From Myxococcus stipitatus (GTDB lineage: Bacteria; Myxococcota; Myxococcia; Myxococcales; Myxococcaceae): DNA of 64,000 nucleotides. Where the stretch lies: assembly GCF_021412625.1 (NCBI RefSeq), contig NZ_JAKCFI010000002.1, positions 992,001 to 1,056,000 on the forward strand, in the 5' to 3' direction. Positions within the stretch are counted from its first letter, which is position 1. Each line of letters opens with the position of its first letter. This document shows positions 36,647 to 45,292 of the stretch, piece by piece. Below the pieces are notes generated by a model, which was not told the DNA's origin, ran no database searches, and saw only the letters and a program-made list of their open reading frames with translations. The translations under genes were made by a program, and so were the position numbers.

Positions 36647-37222
36647 TCACGCCTTGCGGTTGAACCGGTTCATGGTGGTGGACACCCCATCACGCACCCA
36701 GGACTCGGCCATGTCCACCGAGCGGCCGATGAGCTCCTCGAGCTGGTCGCGCTCCGCGCCGTCGAAGCCGGACAGGACGTAGCCGGACACGCGCTCGCGG
36801 GCGTTGGGGCCCTCCGGCTTGCCGATGCCGAAGCGCAGGCGGATGAAGGCCTCCGAGCCCAGGCTGGAGACGATGCTCTTGAGGCCGTTGTGGCCCCCGC
36901 TGCCGCCGCCCGCCTTGAGCTGCAGCCGCCCCAGGGGCAGGTCCAACTCGTCGTGGACGACGAGCACGTCCTCCACCGGAATCTTGTAGAAGCGCGCCGC
37001 CTCGCCCACGGAGCGGCCGGACAGGTTCATGAACGTCTGGGGCTCCACGAAGAGCACGCGCTCGCCCGCCAGGGTGCCCTGGCCCACCTTCGCGGCGAAC
37101 TTCTCCTGGTTGAGCTGCGCCTTCGCGCGCGACAGGAGCGCGTCCACCACCATGAACCCGATGTTGTGCCGGTGCTTCTCGTACTCGCGTCCCGGGTTGC
37201 CCAACCCGCAGATGAGCTTCAT
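36647..37222 (-). CDS. pth: Peptidyl-tRNA hydrolase
   Basis: A 191-residue Pth that frees tRNA from stalled peptidyl-tRNA. Start [20 protein letters not shown] with the catalytic His in the HRHNIGF stretch, then [24 protein letters not shown] with catalytic Asp, and [16 protein letters not shown] at 37222 is the family start; an ATG four codons earlier is possible. It lies between rplY and rpsF, a common order. Confidence 0.95.
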   Translation of the reverse strand: MKLICGLGNPGREYEKHRHNIGFMVVDALLSRAKAQLNQEKFAAKVGQGTLAGERVLFVEPQTFMNLSGRSVGEAARFYKIPVEDVLVVHDELDLPLGRLQLKAGGGSGGHNGLKSIVSSLGSEAFIRLRFGIGKPEGPNARERVSGYVLSGFDGAERDQLEELIGRSVDMAESWVRDGVSTTMNRFNRKA

Positions 37223-37241
37223 GCGCCGCTCCAAAAAGAAA

Positions 37242-37270
37242 CGGGGCCAGCCTTGTCCAGGCCGGCCCCG
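37242..37270 (-). terminator. Rho-independent terminator after rplY
   Basis: CGGGGCC-A-GCC and GGC-C-GGCCCCG form a strong stem (37242-37270) with one mismatch. On the minus strand it is followed by TTTCTTTTT (37232-37240). It lies between the rplY stop and the pth start, so pth needs read-through or its own promoter. Confidence 0.75.
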
Positions 37271-37294
37271 CGTCCAGGGTACACCCGGGAAGGA

Positions 37295-37975
37295 CTACTT
37301 CTTCGCGGGGGCCTTGGCCGCCGCCGCGGGGGCCGCCGCCTTGTCGCCACCCTTCGCCGCCGGAGCCGCCGCGGGGGCCGCCGCCGCAGCCGCCGCCGGG
37401 GCCGCCTCGGCCGCCTCGGGCGCGCTGATGACGGCCAGGGTGTAGTTGACGTTGGTCTTGATGGACACGCCGGAGGGCAGCTTCACGTCGTTGACGTGGA
37501 GGGCTTCCGCGATCTTCAGCGCCGTCACGTCCACCTCGATCTTCTCCGGGATGGCGTTCGGCAGCGCCCAGACCTCGAGCTCGCGGCGGGCCTGGGTGAG
37601 CAGACCGCCGTCCGCCACGCCCTGCGCCTTGCCGGTGAGCACGAGCGGCACGTTCACCTTCACCTGCTCGTTCTCACGCACGTCGATGAAGTCGACGTGG
37701 AGGATGTCCCGGGTGACCGGGTCCATCTGGTAGTCCTTGAGCAGCACCTGGTGGGCGCCGGAGGCCAGCTTCAGCTGGATGAGGGTGTTGAACTTGTGCG
37801 GGGTGTTGATGGCCGCGCGCACGGCCTTCGGGTTCACCGCGATGTGCACCGGCTTGGCCAGGTGCTTGCCGTACACCACGGCGGGGACCAGCCCCTGGGT
37901 GCGCAGGCGGCGGGCAACGCCCTTGCCGGAACCTTCACGCGCCTGGGCCTCGAGGGTGCTCTTGTCGACGGACAT
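37295..37975 (-). CDS. rplY: 50S ribosomal protein L25/general stress protein Ctc
   Basis: A 226-residue long-form L25 (TL5/Ctc) that binds 5S rRNA. N-domain: REGSGKGVARRLRTQGLVPA, VVYGKHLAKPVHIAV; C-domain: VLLKDYQMDPVTRDILHVDF and LEVWALPNAIPEKIEVDV. The last ~45 residues are an Ala/Pro/Lys tail (ending AAAAKAPAKK) typical of myxobacterial versions. ATG at 37975 is the family start. It is flanked by prs upstream and pth downstream. Confidence 0.95.
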   Translation of the reverse strand: MSVDKSTLEAQAREGSGKGVARRLRTQGLVPAVVYGKHLAKPVHIAVNPKAVRAAINTPHKFNTLIQLKLASGAHQVLLKDYQMDPVTRDILHVDFIDVRENEQVKVNVPLVLTGKAQGVADGGLLTQARRELEVWALPNAIPEKIEVDVTALKIAEALHVNDVKLPSGVSIKTNVNYTLAVISAPEAAEAAPAAAAAAAPAAAPAAKGGDKAAAPAAAAKAPAKK

Positions 37976-38125
37976 GGAAATGCCTTTGAGATGGGACCGC
38001 GTTGCCACCAGCCGCCCCGGCGCTCTCGGCATCCCGCCCCAGTGGCGGGCCCCGAAGACGTCGCCCTATCCATGAGGGGACTGATGGTGGGGGCCGGACA
38101 TGCCAGCCCCCGCGCTCGGAGTCAA

Positions 38126-38142
38126 GCCGCCCGGCGGGCGGC
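38126..38142 (-). terminator. GC hairpin between prs and rplY
   Basis: GCCGCCCG-G-CGGGCGGC is a perfect 8-bp inverted repeat 12 bp after the prs stop (minus strand). The single-base loop means the actual hairpin would be shorter. A TTGACT on the minus strand overlaps its edge (38120-38125) and might be part of an rplY promoter. Confidence 0.35.
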
Positions 38143-38153
38143 CGGACGCTCCG

Positions 38154-39104
38154 TCAGACGAACAGCGAGCTGAGCGAGTCGGCCCGGTGGATGCGGGCGA
38201 TGGCCTCGCCGAAGAGCCGCTCCGTGGTGAGCAGGCGGATCTTCCCGCAGGCCTGCGCGCTGGCGGACAGGGGCACCGTGTCCGTGAAGACGACCTCCTC
38301 CAGCACCGAGTCCTGGATGCGCTGGATGGCGGGCCCGGAGAGGATGGGGTGGACGGCGTAGGCCACCACCTTGCGCGCGCCCTTGGCCTTGAGGGCCGCG
38401 GCCGCCTGGGCGAGCGTTCCGGCGGTGTCCACCATGTCGTCCACCAGCACCGCGTCCTTGCCGGACACGTCGCCGATGAGGTTCATCACCTCCGACGCGT
38501 TGGGGCGCGGGCGGCGCTTGTCGATGATGGCCAGGCCCGTGTTCAGGCGCTTGGAGTAGGCGCGCGCGCGCTCCACGCCACCGGCGTCCGGCGACACGAT
38601 GACCAGCTCCTGCGGCTCCGGGAAGCGCTTGCGCAGGTCCTCCAGGAACACCGGCGAACCGTACAGGTGGTCCGAGGGGATGTTGAAGAAGCCCTGGATC
38701 TGCCCGGCGTGCATGTCCATGGAGACCACGCGCGTGGCGCCCGCGACCTCCAGCAGGTCCGCGATGAGCTTGGCGGTGATGGGCGTGCGCGGGGCGACCT
38801 TCCGGTCCTGCCGCGCGTAGCCGTAATACGGCATGACCGCGGTGATGGAGCCGGCACTCGCCCGCTTGAGGGCGTCGCACATGATGAGCAGCTCCATCAG
38901 GTGGTCGTTGGCCGGAGGGCACGTGGACTGGAGGATGAACACATCCTGCCCGCGCACGTTCTCACCGATCTCCACGTGGATTTCCCCGTCGGAGAACCGG
39001 TTCACCTCCGCCTTGCCCAGGGGCCGCTTGAGGTAGTCGCAGATACGTTGAGCCAGGCCGGGATTCGAGTTCCCGGCGAAGATCTTGAAGTCGCGCGGCT
39101 GCAT
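38154..39104 (-). CDS. prs: Ribose-phosphate pyrophosphokinase
   Basis: A 316-residue PRPP synthetase supplying PRPP to nucleotide, His and Trp synthesis. [20 protein letters not shown] start, [38 protein letters not shown], and the PRPP loop [15 protein letters not shown]. An in-frame GTG nine codons upstream (39131) has no better signal. It is 45 bp downstream of spoVG on the same strand, a pairing seen in many bacteria. Confidence 0.96.
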   Translation of the reverse strand: MQPRDFKIFAGNSNPGLAQRICDYLKRPLGKAEVNRFSDGEIHVEIGENVRGQDVFILQSTCPPANDHLMELLIMCDALKRASAGSITAVMPYYGYARQDRKVAPRTPITAKLIADLLEVAGATRVVSMDMHAGQIQGFFNIPSDHLYGSPVFLEDLRKRFPEPQELVIVSPDAGGVERARAYSKRLNTGLAIIDKRRPRPNASEVMNLIGDVSGKDAVLVDDMVDTAGTLAQAAAALKAKGARKVVAYAVHPILSGPAIQRIQDSVLEEVVFTDTVPLSASAQACGKIRLLTTERLFGEAIARIHRADSLSSLFV

Positions 39105-39149
39105 GGTGGGGCCGCTGACTAACCTGGACACGCGCGGATGGGAAGGACG

Positions 39150-39449
39150 TTAGTCGAGGTCCGCTGGCATGGGACTGAGCATCCCGGCTTGCGCCTGATG
39201 AAGGTGCCGCTCGTACTCCATGAGGATCACACGCTCCATCTGGCTGCGCGTGTCCGCGTTGAGCGGGTGTGCAATATCCTTGTACGTCCCATCCTTGCGC
39301 TTCTTCGCCGGCATCGCGATGAACAGCCCCGAGGAGCCGTGGATGACCTTCAAGTCGCGTATGACGAAGCAGTGATCCAGGGTGATGGTGACGTACGCCT
39401 TGAGCTTGTCCTCTTCGACCGGAAACACCCGGACGTCGGTGATGTTCAT
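39150..39449 (-). CDS. spoVG: SpoVG family RNA/DNA-binding regulator
   Basis: A 99-residue SpoVG homologue. MNITDVRVFPVEEDKLKAYV, ITLDHCFVIRDLKVIHGSSG, LFIAMPAKKRKDGTYKDIAH and HPLNADTRSQMERVIL match the family throughout. SpoVG is a small nucleic-acid-binding regulator, and in Myxococcus relatives influences development. The ATG at 39449 follows a run of eight Gs and ACC, which must serve as ribosome binding site. It precedes prs. Confidence 0.93.
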   Translation of the reverse strand: MNITDVRVFPVEEDKLKAYVTITLDHCFVIRDLKVIHGSSGLFIAMPAKKRKDGTYKDIAHPLNADTRSQMERVILMEYERHLHQAQAGMLSPMPADLD

Positions 39450-39582
39450 GGTCCCCCCCCGAACCCGAAAGGTCGGAGCTGGCGGGAAGCCTGGGACATA
39501 CCGGGTGCAAAATGCAAGGGTATGATGCGAGTGCCCGTTCGCCATTGTTCCACTCGCTCACAGTCCGGGCGTGCGCGCGGCC

Positions 39583-39963
39583 CTACCCAAGGCCTCCTGG
39601 CCACTGGAGGACCAGGTGGGTCAGGAAGGCCAGGTGGTAGATGACGATGATGCCGTAGACGGCGGCGCCCACCCGGATGGCGATGCGGCTGGCGCGCATG
39701 CGGCGGTGAAGACAGAGCAACCACAGCCCCGTGTTCACGATGAGCAGCTTGGAGAACATGAAGAACAGAGGGTGCTGCTCATAAGCCAGACGCATGAGTG
39801 GGTTGAGCTCCTCCGCCACGCCCATCTGGAGGAAGAGCAGGGTGAACAGTCCATCCAGCAGGTTCAGCGTCAACAGCCCCACCGAAGCGGGCGACGCGTA
39901 GAACGCAGCGTTCACCCCCAGCACCCCGCCGCGCGCCTGCGGCCCCACCGTCGTCGTCGCCAC
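39583..39963 (-). CDS. Small membrane protein, DUF5658-like
   Basis: A 126-residue protein with three membrane helices: about 25-45 (VGLLTLNLLDGLFTLLFLQ), 62-85 (FFMFSKLLIVNTGLWLLCLH) and 97-120 (VGAAVYGIIVIYHLAFLTHL). The pattern, with EELNPLMRLA after the first helix, fits DUF5658. The GTG at 39963 is supported by GGGAGG 7 nt upstream. It is divergent from tdk. Function unknown. Confidence 0.7.
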   Translation of the reverse strand: MATTTVGPQARGGVLGVNAAFYASPASVGLLTLNLLDGLFTLLFLQMGVAEELNPLMRLAYEQHPLFFMFSKLLIVNTGLWLLCLHRRMRASRIAIRVGAAVYGIIVIYHLAFLTHLVLQWPGGLG

Positions 39964-40164
39964 GCCGCACCTCCCAGCCCTCGAGCCGGGTCCACGCCCT
40001 TTCAAGTCGCTTGCCACCGCCCATGGAGGGCCGGGTGCGGAACGGGCGGGCGGGCGGGTGGGCCCGGCGGGCCGCTTCATGCGGGGGCGATGTTGGCGGT
40101 TGACTCCCGCGGGGGGGTGACAGACTATCCGCGCCCCTCCGCCCCCAGGCCAGGCGAGCGTCCC

Positions 40165-40764
40165 TTGCACCAATTCCCCAAAGATATCGGGTGGATAGAG
40201 GTCATCTGCGGTTCGATGTTCTCCGGTAAGACGGAGGAGTTGATCCGCCGGATCCAACGCGCCGTCTACGGCAAGCAGAAGGTGCAGGTGTTCAAGCCCC
40301 GCATCGACAACCGCTATGACGAGACGCAGGTGGTGAGTCACTCGAAGCTGAAGGTGACCTCCACGCCCCTGGAGCGGGCTGAAGAGATTTTTTACCGGTT
40401 GGAGCCCGACACGCAGGTGGTGGGCATCGACGAGGTGCAGTTCTTCGGCGCGGAGGTCGTGGCGGTGGTGGAGGCGCTGGCGAACAAGGGCGTGCGGGTC
40501 ATCTGCGCGGGGCTGGACCAGGACTACCAGGGCCGGCCCTTCGAGCCGATGCCACAGTTGATGGCGGTGGCCGAGTACGTCACGAAGGAGCTGGCCATCT
40601 GCGTGGTGTGTGGCAATCCCGCCAATCGCTCCCAGCGCATCGTGTCGTCGGGGGAGCGGGTGGTGGTGGGGGCCGCGGGCGCGTACGAGCCGCGCTGCCG
40701 CAAGTGCCACGTCCCGGAGCCGACCGAGGGCACTCCGCCCCAGACGCTCGAGCTGTTCGATTGA
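40165..40764 (+). CDS. tdk: Thymidine kinase
   Basis: A 199-residue type II thymidine kinase for deoxythymidine salvage. P-loop GSMFSGKTEELIRRI, GIDEVQFF strand, AGLDQDYQGRPFEPM, and the structural zinc cysteines in CVVCGNPANRSQR and CRKCHV. The TTG at 40165 is chosen because it gives the usual short N-terminus before IEVICGSMFSG; a GTG at 40117 would add 16 residues. It heads a salvage cluster with upp and hpt. Confidence 0.92.
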   Translation: MHQFPKDIGWIEVICGSMFSGKTEELIRRIQRAVYGKQKVQVFKPRIDNRYDETQVVSHSKLKVTSTPLERAEEIFYRLEPDTQVVGIDEVQFFGAEVVAVVEALANKGVRVICAGLDQDYQGRPFEPMPQLMAVAEYVTKELAICVVCGNPANRSQRIVSSGERVVVGAAGAYEPRCRKCHVPEPTEGTPPQTLELFD

Positions 40765-40805
40765 CCGCACCCGCCCGCGGGCAAGGCGCCACGAGGACCT
40801 GACCG

Positions 40806-41621
40806 ATGCGCGACACCCTCTACGCGAACGTCCCGTTCCGGCTGAACGAGATGACCCACCACTATGGACCCAACGTCCACCTGGTGGGAAATCCCTTCCT
40901 CCTGTCCCAGCTGGCCACGCTGTGCGCCAAGGGCGTCATCCAGCCGCAGATCAACCGGCTGGTGGAGCTGCTCTACACGGACCTGGTGAAGACGGTGGTC
41001 AACGCGGAGTTCCCGCGGAAGATGGTCAGCCTGCCCACGCGGATGATCGACCACACGCCGCAGGGGCTGTACCAGGGCGAGGTCATCGACCCGCAGGTTC
41101 GGGTGGTGACGGTGAACATCGCCCGGGCGGGCACGCTGCCGTCGCAGGTGACGTACGACCTGCTCAACGCCACGGTGGACCCCACGGTGGTGCGCCAGGA
41201 CCACATCATCATGAGCCGGATGATCGACGCGGCGCAGGCCGTGGTCGGCTCGCAGATTGGTGGGGCGAAGATTGGCGGCGACGTGGACGACGCATTCGTC
41301 CTCTTCCCGGACCCCATGGGGGCCACGGGGGGCAGCCTGTCCACCGCCATCACCCTCTACAAGGACAAGGTGCCCGGGCGTCCCCGGCGCATCATCACCC
41401 TCAACCTCATCGTCACGCCGGAGTACCTGCGCAAGATGACCACGGACCATCCGGACGTCATCATCTACGCGCTGCGGCTGGACCGGGGCATGTCCCCGCC
41501 GGAGGTGTTCGGCACCGCGCCGGGCGCGCTCTGGGAGAAGGAGCGGGGGCTGGATGACCGGCAGTACATCGTCCCCGGAGGCGGCGGCTTCGGGGAGATC
41601 ATGAACAACGCGTACGTGTAG
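40806..41621 (+). CDS. upp: Uracil phosphoribosyltransferase family protein
   Basis: A 271-residue phosphoribosyltransferase, about 60 residues longer than typical Upp. NIARAGTLPSQV corresponds to the family's RAG(L/M) motif, and the PRPP-binding DPMGATGGSLSTAI corresponds to DPMLATGGS. The N-terminal extension carries LNEMTHHYGPNVHLVGNPFL. It lies 41 bp after tdk and 13 bp before hpt, so pyrimidine-base salvage is fitting. The longer form could have altered base preference. Confidence 0.82.
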   Translation: MRDTLYANVPFRLNEMTHHYGPNVHLVGNPFLLSQLATLCAKGVIQPQINRLVELLYTDLVKTVVNAEFPRKMVSLPTRMIDHTPQGLYQGEVIDPQVRVVTVNIARAGTLPSQVTYDLLNATVDPTVVRQDHIIMSRMIDAAQAVVGSQIGGAKIGGDVDDAFVLFPDPMGATGGSLSTAITLYKDKVPGRPRRIITLNLIVTPEYLRKMTTDHPDVIIYALRLDRGMSPPEVFGTAPGALWEKERGLDDRQYIVPGGGGFGEIMNNAYV

Positions 41622-41634
41622 CGCGGAGGCAGCC

Positions 41635-42168
41635 TTGGCGTTCTACGAGCAGGAAGTCGGCGTCCTCATTTCGGAGGAGAAGCTGCAGGCGCGCGTCCGG
41701 GAGCTGGGCGCGCAGATCACCCGGGACTACGCGGGCAAGGAGCTGACGCTCGTCTGCATCCTGAAGGGCTCGACGTTCTTCGCCATGGACCTGGCGAGGG
41801 CCATCGACCTGCCGCTCACCCTGGAGTTCCTGGGGGTGTCCAGCTACCAGGGCGGCACGGAGACGACGGGCGAGGTGCGCATCACCACCGACGTCAGCAA
41901 GCCGATGGCGGGCAAGCACCTGCTCATCATCGAGGACATCATCGACACGGGGCTCACCATGAGCTTCCTGCTGGAGAACCTGCAGGCCCGGCACCCCGCG
42001 TCGTTGAAGCTGTGCTCGCTCCTGGAGAAGCCGGCGCGGGCCCGGACGAAGGTCGACATCGACTACAAGGGCTTCGTCATCGACGACCACTTCGTCGTCG
42101 GCTACGGGCTCGACTTCAACGAGAAGCTGCGCAACATCCCGTTCATCGGGGTGATGAAGGGCAAGTAG
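41635..42168 (+). CDS. hpt: Hypoxanthine phosphoribosyltransferase
   Basis: A 177-residue purine salvage enzyme. VCILKGSTFFAMDLARAI, EFLGVSSYQGG, and the PRPP loop LLIIEDIIDTGLTM are visible, with DYKGFVIDDHFVVGYGLDFN near the end contacting the purine. The TTG start at 41635 is supported by GGAGG 6 nt upstream. Third gene of the tdk-upp-hpt run. Confidence 0.94.
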   Translation: MAFYEQEVGVLISEEKLQARVRELGAQITRDYAGKELTLVCILKGSTFFAMDLARAIDLPLTLEFLGVSSYQGGTETTGEVRITTDVSKPMAGKHLLIIEDIIDTGLTMSFLLENLQARHPASLKLCSLLEKPARARTKVDIDYKGFVIDDHFVVGYGLDFNEKLRNIPFIGVMKGK

Positions 42169-42180
42169 CCGCGCGCGCTC

Positions 42181-42245
42181 GCGCCGTCCTCCGGGAGAGG
42201 GCCCGCTCCGTCGTCCGGGGTGGGCTTCGCGCGGGAGGACGGCGC
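42181..42245 (+). terminator. 12-bp inverted repeat after hpt
   Basis: GCGCCGTCCTCC (42181-42192) pairs perfectly with GGAGGACGGCGC (42234-42245), enclosing a 41-nt GC-rich loop that can fold further. It starts 12 bp after the hpt stop. The rest of the gap to the aquaporin gene (to 42411) holds nothing else that I can support. Confidence 0.4.
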
Positions 42246-42411
42246 TTCGAGCGCTGAGCGCGGGCACGAGCCCTCCGGCCATGGGTTGGAGGGTCGGGTT
42301 GTCGTCGTCGTGGGCATGCGCAGCGTCCCGGGTGGACTGCTTCGTGTCGCGAGGCCACGGCCGCGGGAAATGGACGCGCGACCTGTCGCCACGTGGCGAG
42401 AGAGGGTGCGC

Positions 42412-43257
42412 ATGCGTTCGACGAATCCAGAGCAGAAACCCCGGGACAAGGCCGCCGCCATGGCGGGTGGCGACGAGGCGATGAAGAAGTACGCGGCGGA
42501 GTTCGTGGGCACGTTCGTGCTGGTGCTCGGCGGCGTGGGGGCGGCCGTGCTGGCGGGAGACCGCATCGGCTTCCTGGGCATCGCGTTGGCCTTCGGCCTG
42601 TCGCTGCTGGCCATGGTGTACGTCATTGGCCCCATCTCCGGCTGCCACGTGAATCCGGCGGTGACGCTGGGGCTGCTGCTGACGGGGAAGATGGAGTCGC
42701 GGCATGCCCCTGGCTACATGATTGCCCAGTGCCTAGGGGCCATCGTCGGGGCGGCCGTGGTGTTGCTCATCGCCAAGGGCGCGCCCGGGGGCTACCAGGC
42801 GACCGTGGAGGGGCTGGCCTCCAATGGCTATGGCGCCGCGTCCCCCGAGGGCTTCAACGCCGGGGCCGCCTTCCTCACGGAGGTGGCGCTCACCTTCCTG
42901 CTGGTGTTGACGGTGCTGGGGGCGACGGACGCGCGCGCGCCGGTGGGCTTCGCGGGGCTGGCCATCGGGCTGGCGCTGGCGCTCATCCACATGGTGGGCA
43001 TCCCGGTGACGAACACGTCCGTGAATCCGGCGCGCAGCCTGGGGCCGGCGCTCTTCGCGGGCGGCACGGCCTTGAAGCAGTTGTGGCTGTTCATCGTCGC
43101 GCCGCTGTTGGGCGGCGCCTTCGCGGCGGCCGTCTACCGCACGCTGTTCCGCCCGGTGACGGAGATCAGCGCCCGGACGGCCGAGCGCTCGCTCGAGCCG
43201 CAGCGCGCGGAGCGCATCGCCGCGGACCGCACCACGCGGCCCCGCTCCCCGGTGTGA
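42412..43257 (+). CDS. aqpZ: Aquaporin (AqpZ-like)
   Basis: A six-helix MIP channel of about 281 residues. Both NPA boxes are present (GCHVNPAVTLG and TSVNPARSLGP), and the selectivity-filter surroundings resemble water-specific aquaporins (KKYAAEFVGTFVLVLGG start). The ATG at 42412 has GAGAGAGGG 5 nt upstream and adds 23 hydrophilic residues; the ATG at 42481 would give the classical short N-terminus but lacks a well-placed ribosome binding site. The C-terminal ~35 residues are a charged cytoplasmic tail. Confidence 0.9.
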   Translation: MRSTNPEQKPRDKAAAMAGGDEAMKKYAAEFVGTFVLVLGGVGAAVLAGDRIGFLGIALAFGLSLLAMVYVIGPISGCHVNPAVTLGLLLTGKMESRHAPGYMIAQCLGAIVGAAVVLLIAKGAPGGYQATVEGLASNGYGAASPEGFNAGAAFLTEVALTFLLVLTVLGATDARAPVGFAGLAIGLALALIHMVGIPVTNTSVNPARSLGPALFAGGTALKQLWLFIVAPLLGGAFAAAVYRTLFRPVTEISARTAERSLEPQRAERIAADRTTRPRSPV

Positions 43258-43293
43258 GTCGGGCGCTCCCGGGGAGCCGCCACGGGCGCTGGC

Positions 43294-43590
43294 GACGGTG
43301 CTCGTGGCGGTGGCGTCGTTCCGTCGAGGGGAACGCCAAGGGCTCCAGAGACGGCGCTCGTGACAGTGGTGTCGTCCCGCCGAGGAGAACGCCACGAGTG
43401 CCGGCGCCGGTGCTCGTGGCGGTGGCGTCGTCCCGTTGAGTGGGACGCCATGGTCGCCTGCGACGGTGCTCGTGGCGGTGGCGTCGTCCCGTTGAGTGGG
43501 ACGTCACGGGCTCCCGCGACGGTGGCTTCGTCCCATTGAAGGGAACACCACGGGCCCCCGACGGTGTTCGTGGTGGCGGCGCCCGCCATC
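43294..43590. repeat. 56-bp tandem repeat, five copies plus a partial
   Basis: Units start at 43294, 43350, 43406, 43462 and 43518 with an exact 56-bp period; the fifth has a 14-bp deletion and a partial sixth begins at 43560. Each contains GGTGCTCGTGGCGGTGGCGT or a variant, followed by a small inverted repeat. In copies 3 and 4 the stem is CGTCCC/GGGACG; in copy 1 both arms change to CGTTCC/GGAACG. As 56 is not a multiple of 3, it is not a coding repeat. The whole 43258-43791 gap holds no gene that I can support. Confidence 0.85.
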
Positions 43591-43791
43591 CGGCTCCCGT
43601 GGTGAAGCGCGAGGGCACGCCGAGTCCGCTCCTCGACGCCCCCGGGCCTGACGGGCGCGGGTGTGGTCGCTCCACGCCGTCCCGGTGCGCGATGCCGTGT
43701 GCCGCGCGGTCCGCTCCGGCTATCGTGGCGCCGCGGAGTGGGGCCGGGCCATCTCCGCTCCGTGCTCCGGGACGACGGAGTGGAGTCCTCC

Positions 43792-44424
43792 ATGCTTTTC
43801 GAGCCGACGCGCCTCGTGGCCTTCCTTCTCGCGGGCATCGCCCTCAACCTCACTCCCGGCCCGGACACGATGTACGTGCTGGCGCGCAGCGTGGGCCAGG
43901 GCCGCGGCGCGGGCTTCGTCTCCGCGCTGGGCATCGCGGTGGGCTGCCTGTTCCACATCGCCGCGGCGACGCTGGGCCTGTCCGCGTTGCTGGCCACGTC
44001 GGCGGTGGCCTTCACGGTGGTGAAGTGGGTGGGCGCGCTCTACCTCGTGTGGCTGGGCATTCAGATGCTGCGCAGCAAGGCGGGCCCGGACGCGGTGCGC
44101 GGCCTGGCGCCCGCGAGCCTGTGGCGCATCTTCCGGGACGGCGTCGTCACCAACGTGCTGAACCCGAAGGTGGCCCTGTTCTTCCTCGCCTTCCTGCCCC
44201 AGTTCGTGGACCCGACCCGGGGCTCCACCGGGCTGCAGTTCGTGCTGCTCGGATTGCTGTTCGACCTGACCGGCACGCTGTGGCTGGCCTTCATCGCCGG
44301 CGTCGCGGGGGCCTTCGGCGCGTGGCTCCGGCGCAGCCCCCGCTTCACCGCGTGGCAGCAGCGGGTGACAGGGGGCGTCTTCGTCGCCCTGGGCGCACGA
44401 CTGGCGCTCCAGGAGCGCCCCTAG
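43792..44424 (+). CDS. LysE/RhtB family amino-acid exporter
   Basis: A 210-residue six-helix transporter of the LysE family. The signature NLTPGPDTMYVLARSVGQGR follows the first helix, and RDGVVTNVLNPKVALFFLAF lies in the middle, both diagnostic. Such proteins export amino acids or homoserine lactones. The ATG at 43792 gives a start directly in helix 1. It is convergent with the site-2-protease-like gene, with 3 bp between stops. Confidence 0.9.
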   Translation: MLFEPTRLVAFLLAGIALNLTPGPDTMYVLARSVGQGRGAGFVSALGIAVGCLFHIAAATLGLSALLATSAVAFTVVKWVGALYLVWLGIQMLRSKAGPDAVRGLAPASLWRIFRDGVVTNVLNPKVALFFLAFLPQFVDPTRGSTGLQFVLLGLLFDLTGTLWLAFIAGVAGAFGAWLRRSPRFTAWQQRVTGGVFVALGARLALQERP

Positions 44425-44427
44425 CCC

Positions 44428-45093
44428 TCAGGAGAAGAAGGACCGCAGGAAGAGGACCGCGACGTACGCGGACCAGCAGAGGATGAGGGCGAAGGAGACG
44501 AGCGCGAACTGGTCCGCCCGGCTCCCCGCGAGCACGCGCTTGCGCCGCCAGGGCAGGCGCAGCAGCGCACCCCCCGCGAGGAAGGGGGCCGGCATCAGGT
44601 TGTAGGCGGCCGTCTTGGCGAGGATGCGCCCCCAGACCTCCAGGAGGTCGCCGTGGCGCAGCATGGCCACCAGGTGGTCCACCCGCCGGGGCAGCGCCCA
44701 CAGCTCGATGGGCAGCATGAAGCCGGAGAGGAACTGGTGCAGCCCCTCGCCCACGCCGAGGCTCGCCAGGGCCAGGCCGACGATGAGCACCCAGGGCACC
44801 AGCAGGACGATGGCGTGTTGGGCGGGCGGCAGGCGCGACAGGACGTGCCCGGGCAGCTCCGCGTCCGGGACGGGGCCGGACGCGAACTCCACCGAGCCCG
44901 TGGTGGGGATGGCGTGCACCTCCCACTCGACCCCGCGCAGCCGCCACTTCACGAGGCAGGGGCCGAAGCCCAGCTGGAGCCGCGACGGCCGCATGCCGAA
45001 CAGCCGCGCCACCCCCGCCTGGCTCAACAGGTAGACCATGTTGAGTGACAGGGCGAACAGCCAGAGCCACATGAGGAGGATGGGGCGGGTCAT
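44428..45093 (-). CDS. Site-2 protease (M50)-like membrane protein lacking catalytic residues
   Basis: A 221-residue membrane protein with about five helices. It aligns with the M50 core: GVARLFGMRPSRLQLGFGP matches the segment after HExGH, VEWEVHAIPTTGSVEF matches the ExxLxxIPLGGYV strand, and NLMPAPFLAGGALL matches NLLPxPxLDGG. But the HExGH site reads YLLSQ (residues 21-25) and the LDG aspartate is Ala173, so both zinc sites are lost. A non-proteolytic role, such as substrate binding or chaperoning, is likely. The ATG at 45093 is preferred to a GTG at 45117. Confidence 0.65.
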   Translation of the reverse strand: MTRPILLMWLWLFALSLNMVYLLSQAGVARLFGMRPSRLQLGFGPCLVKWRLRGVEWEVHAIPTTGSVEFASGPVPDAELPGHVLSRLPPAQHAIVLLVPWVLIVGLALASLGVGEGLHQFLSGFMLPIELWALPRRVDHLVAMLRHGDLLEVWGRILAKTAAYNLMPAPFLAGGALLRLPWRRKRVLAGSRADQFALVSFALILCWSAYVAVLFLRSFFS

Positions 45094-45292
45094 GAGCGCG
45101 ACCCGCAGGCATAGCACGGTCGTGGTGAAGGCCTCCCACCCACCCCCGGAGGATGTGCGCGTGCCACCAGATGGTGACGCGCTCGTCGGGAGAAGAACGT
45201 TCGGAGGCGCCGAAAGGCGACGATGTCACCTCGTGTCCCCCGGCAGCGGCGCCGCGAGGGGCGGACCTCGTGGGCCCGCCCCGGGCGCGTCG

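Noticed and set aside
43294-43590. CRISPR array
   Set aside because: The units abut head-to-tail without unique spacers, the period is 56 bp throughout, and no cas genes are near.
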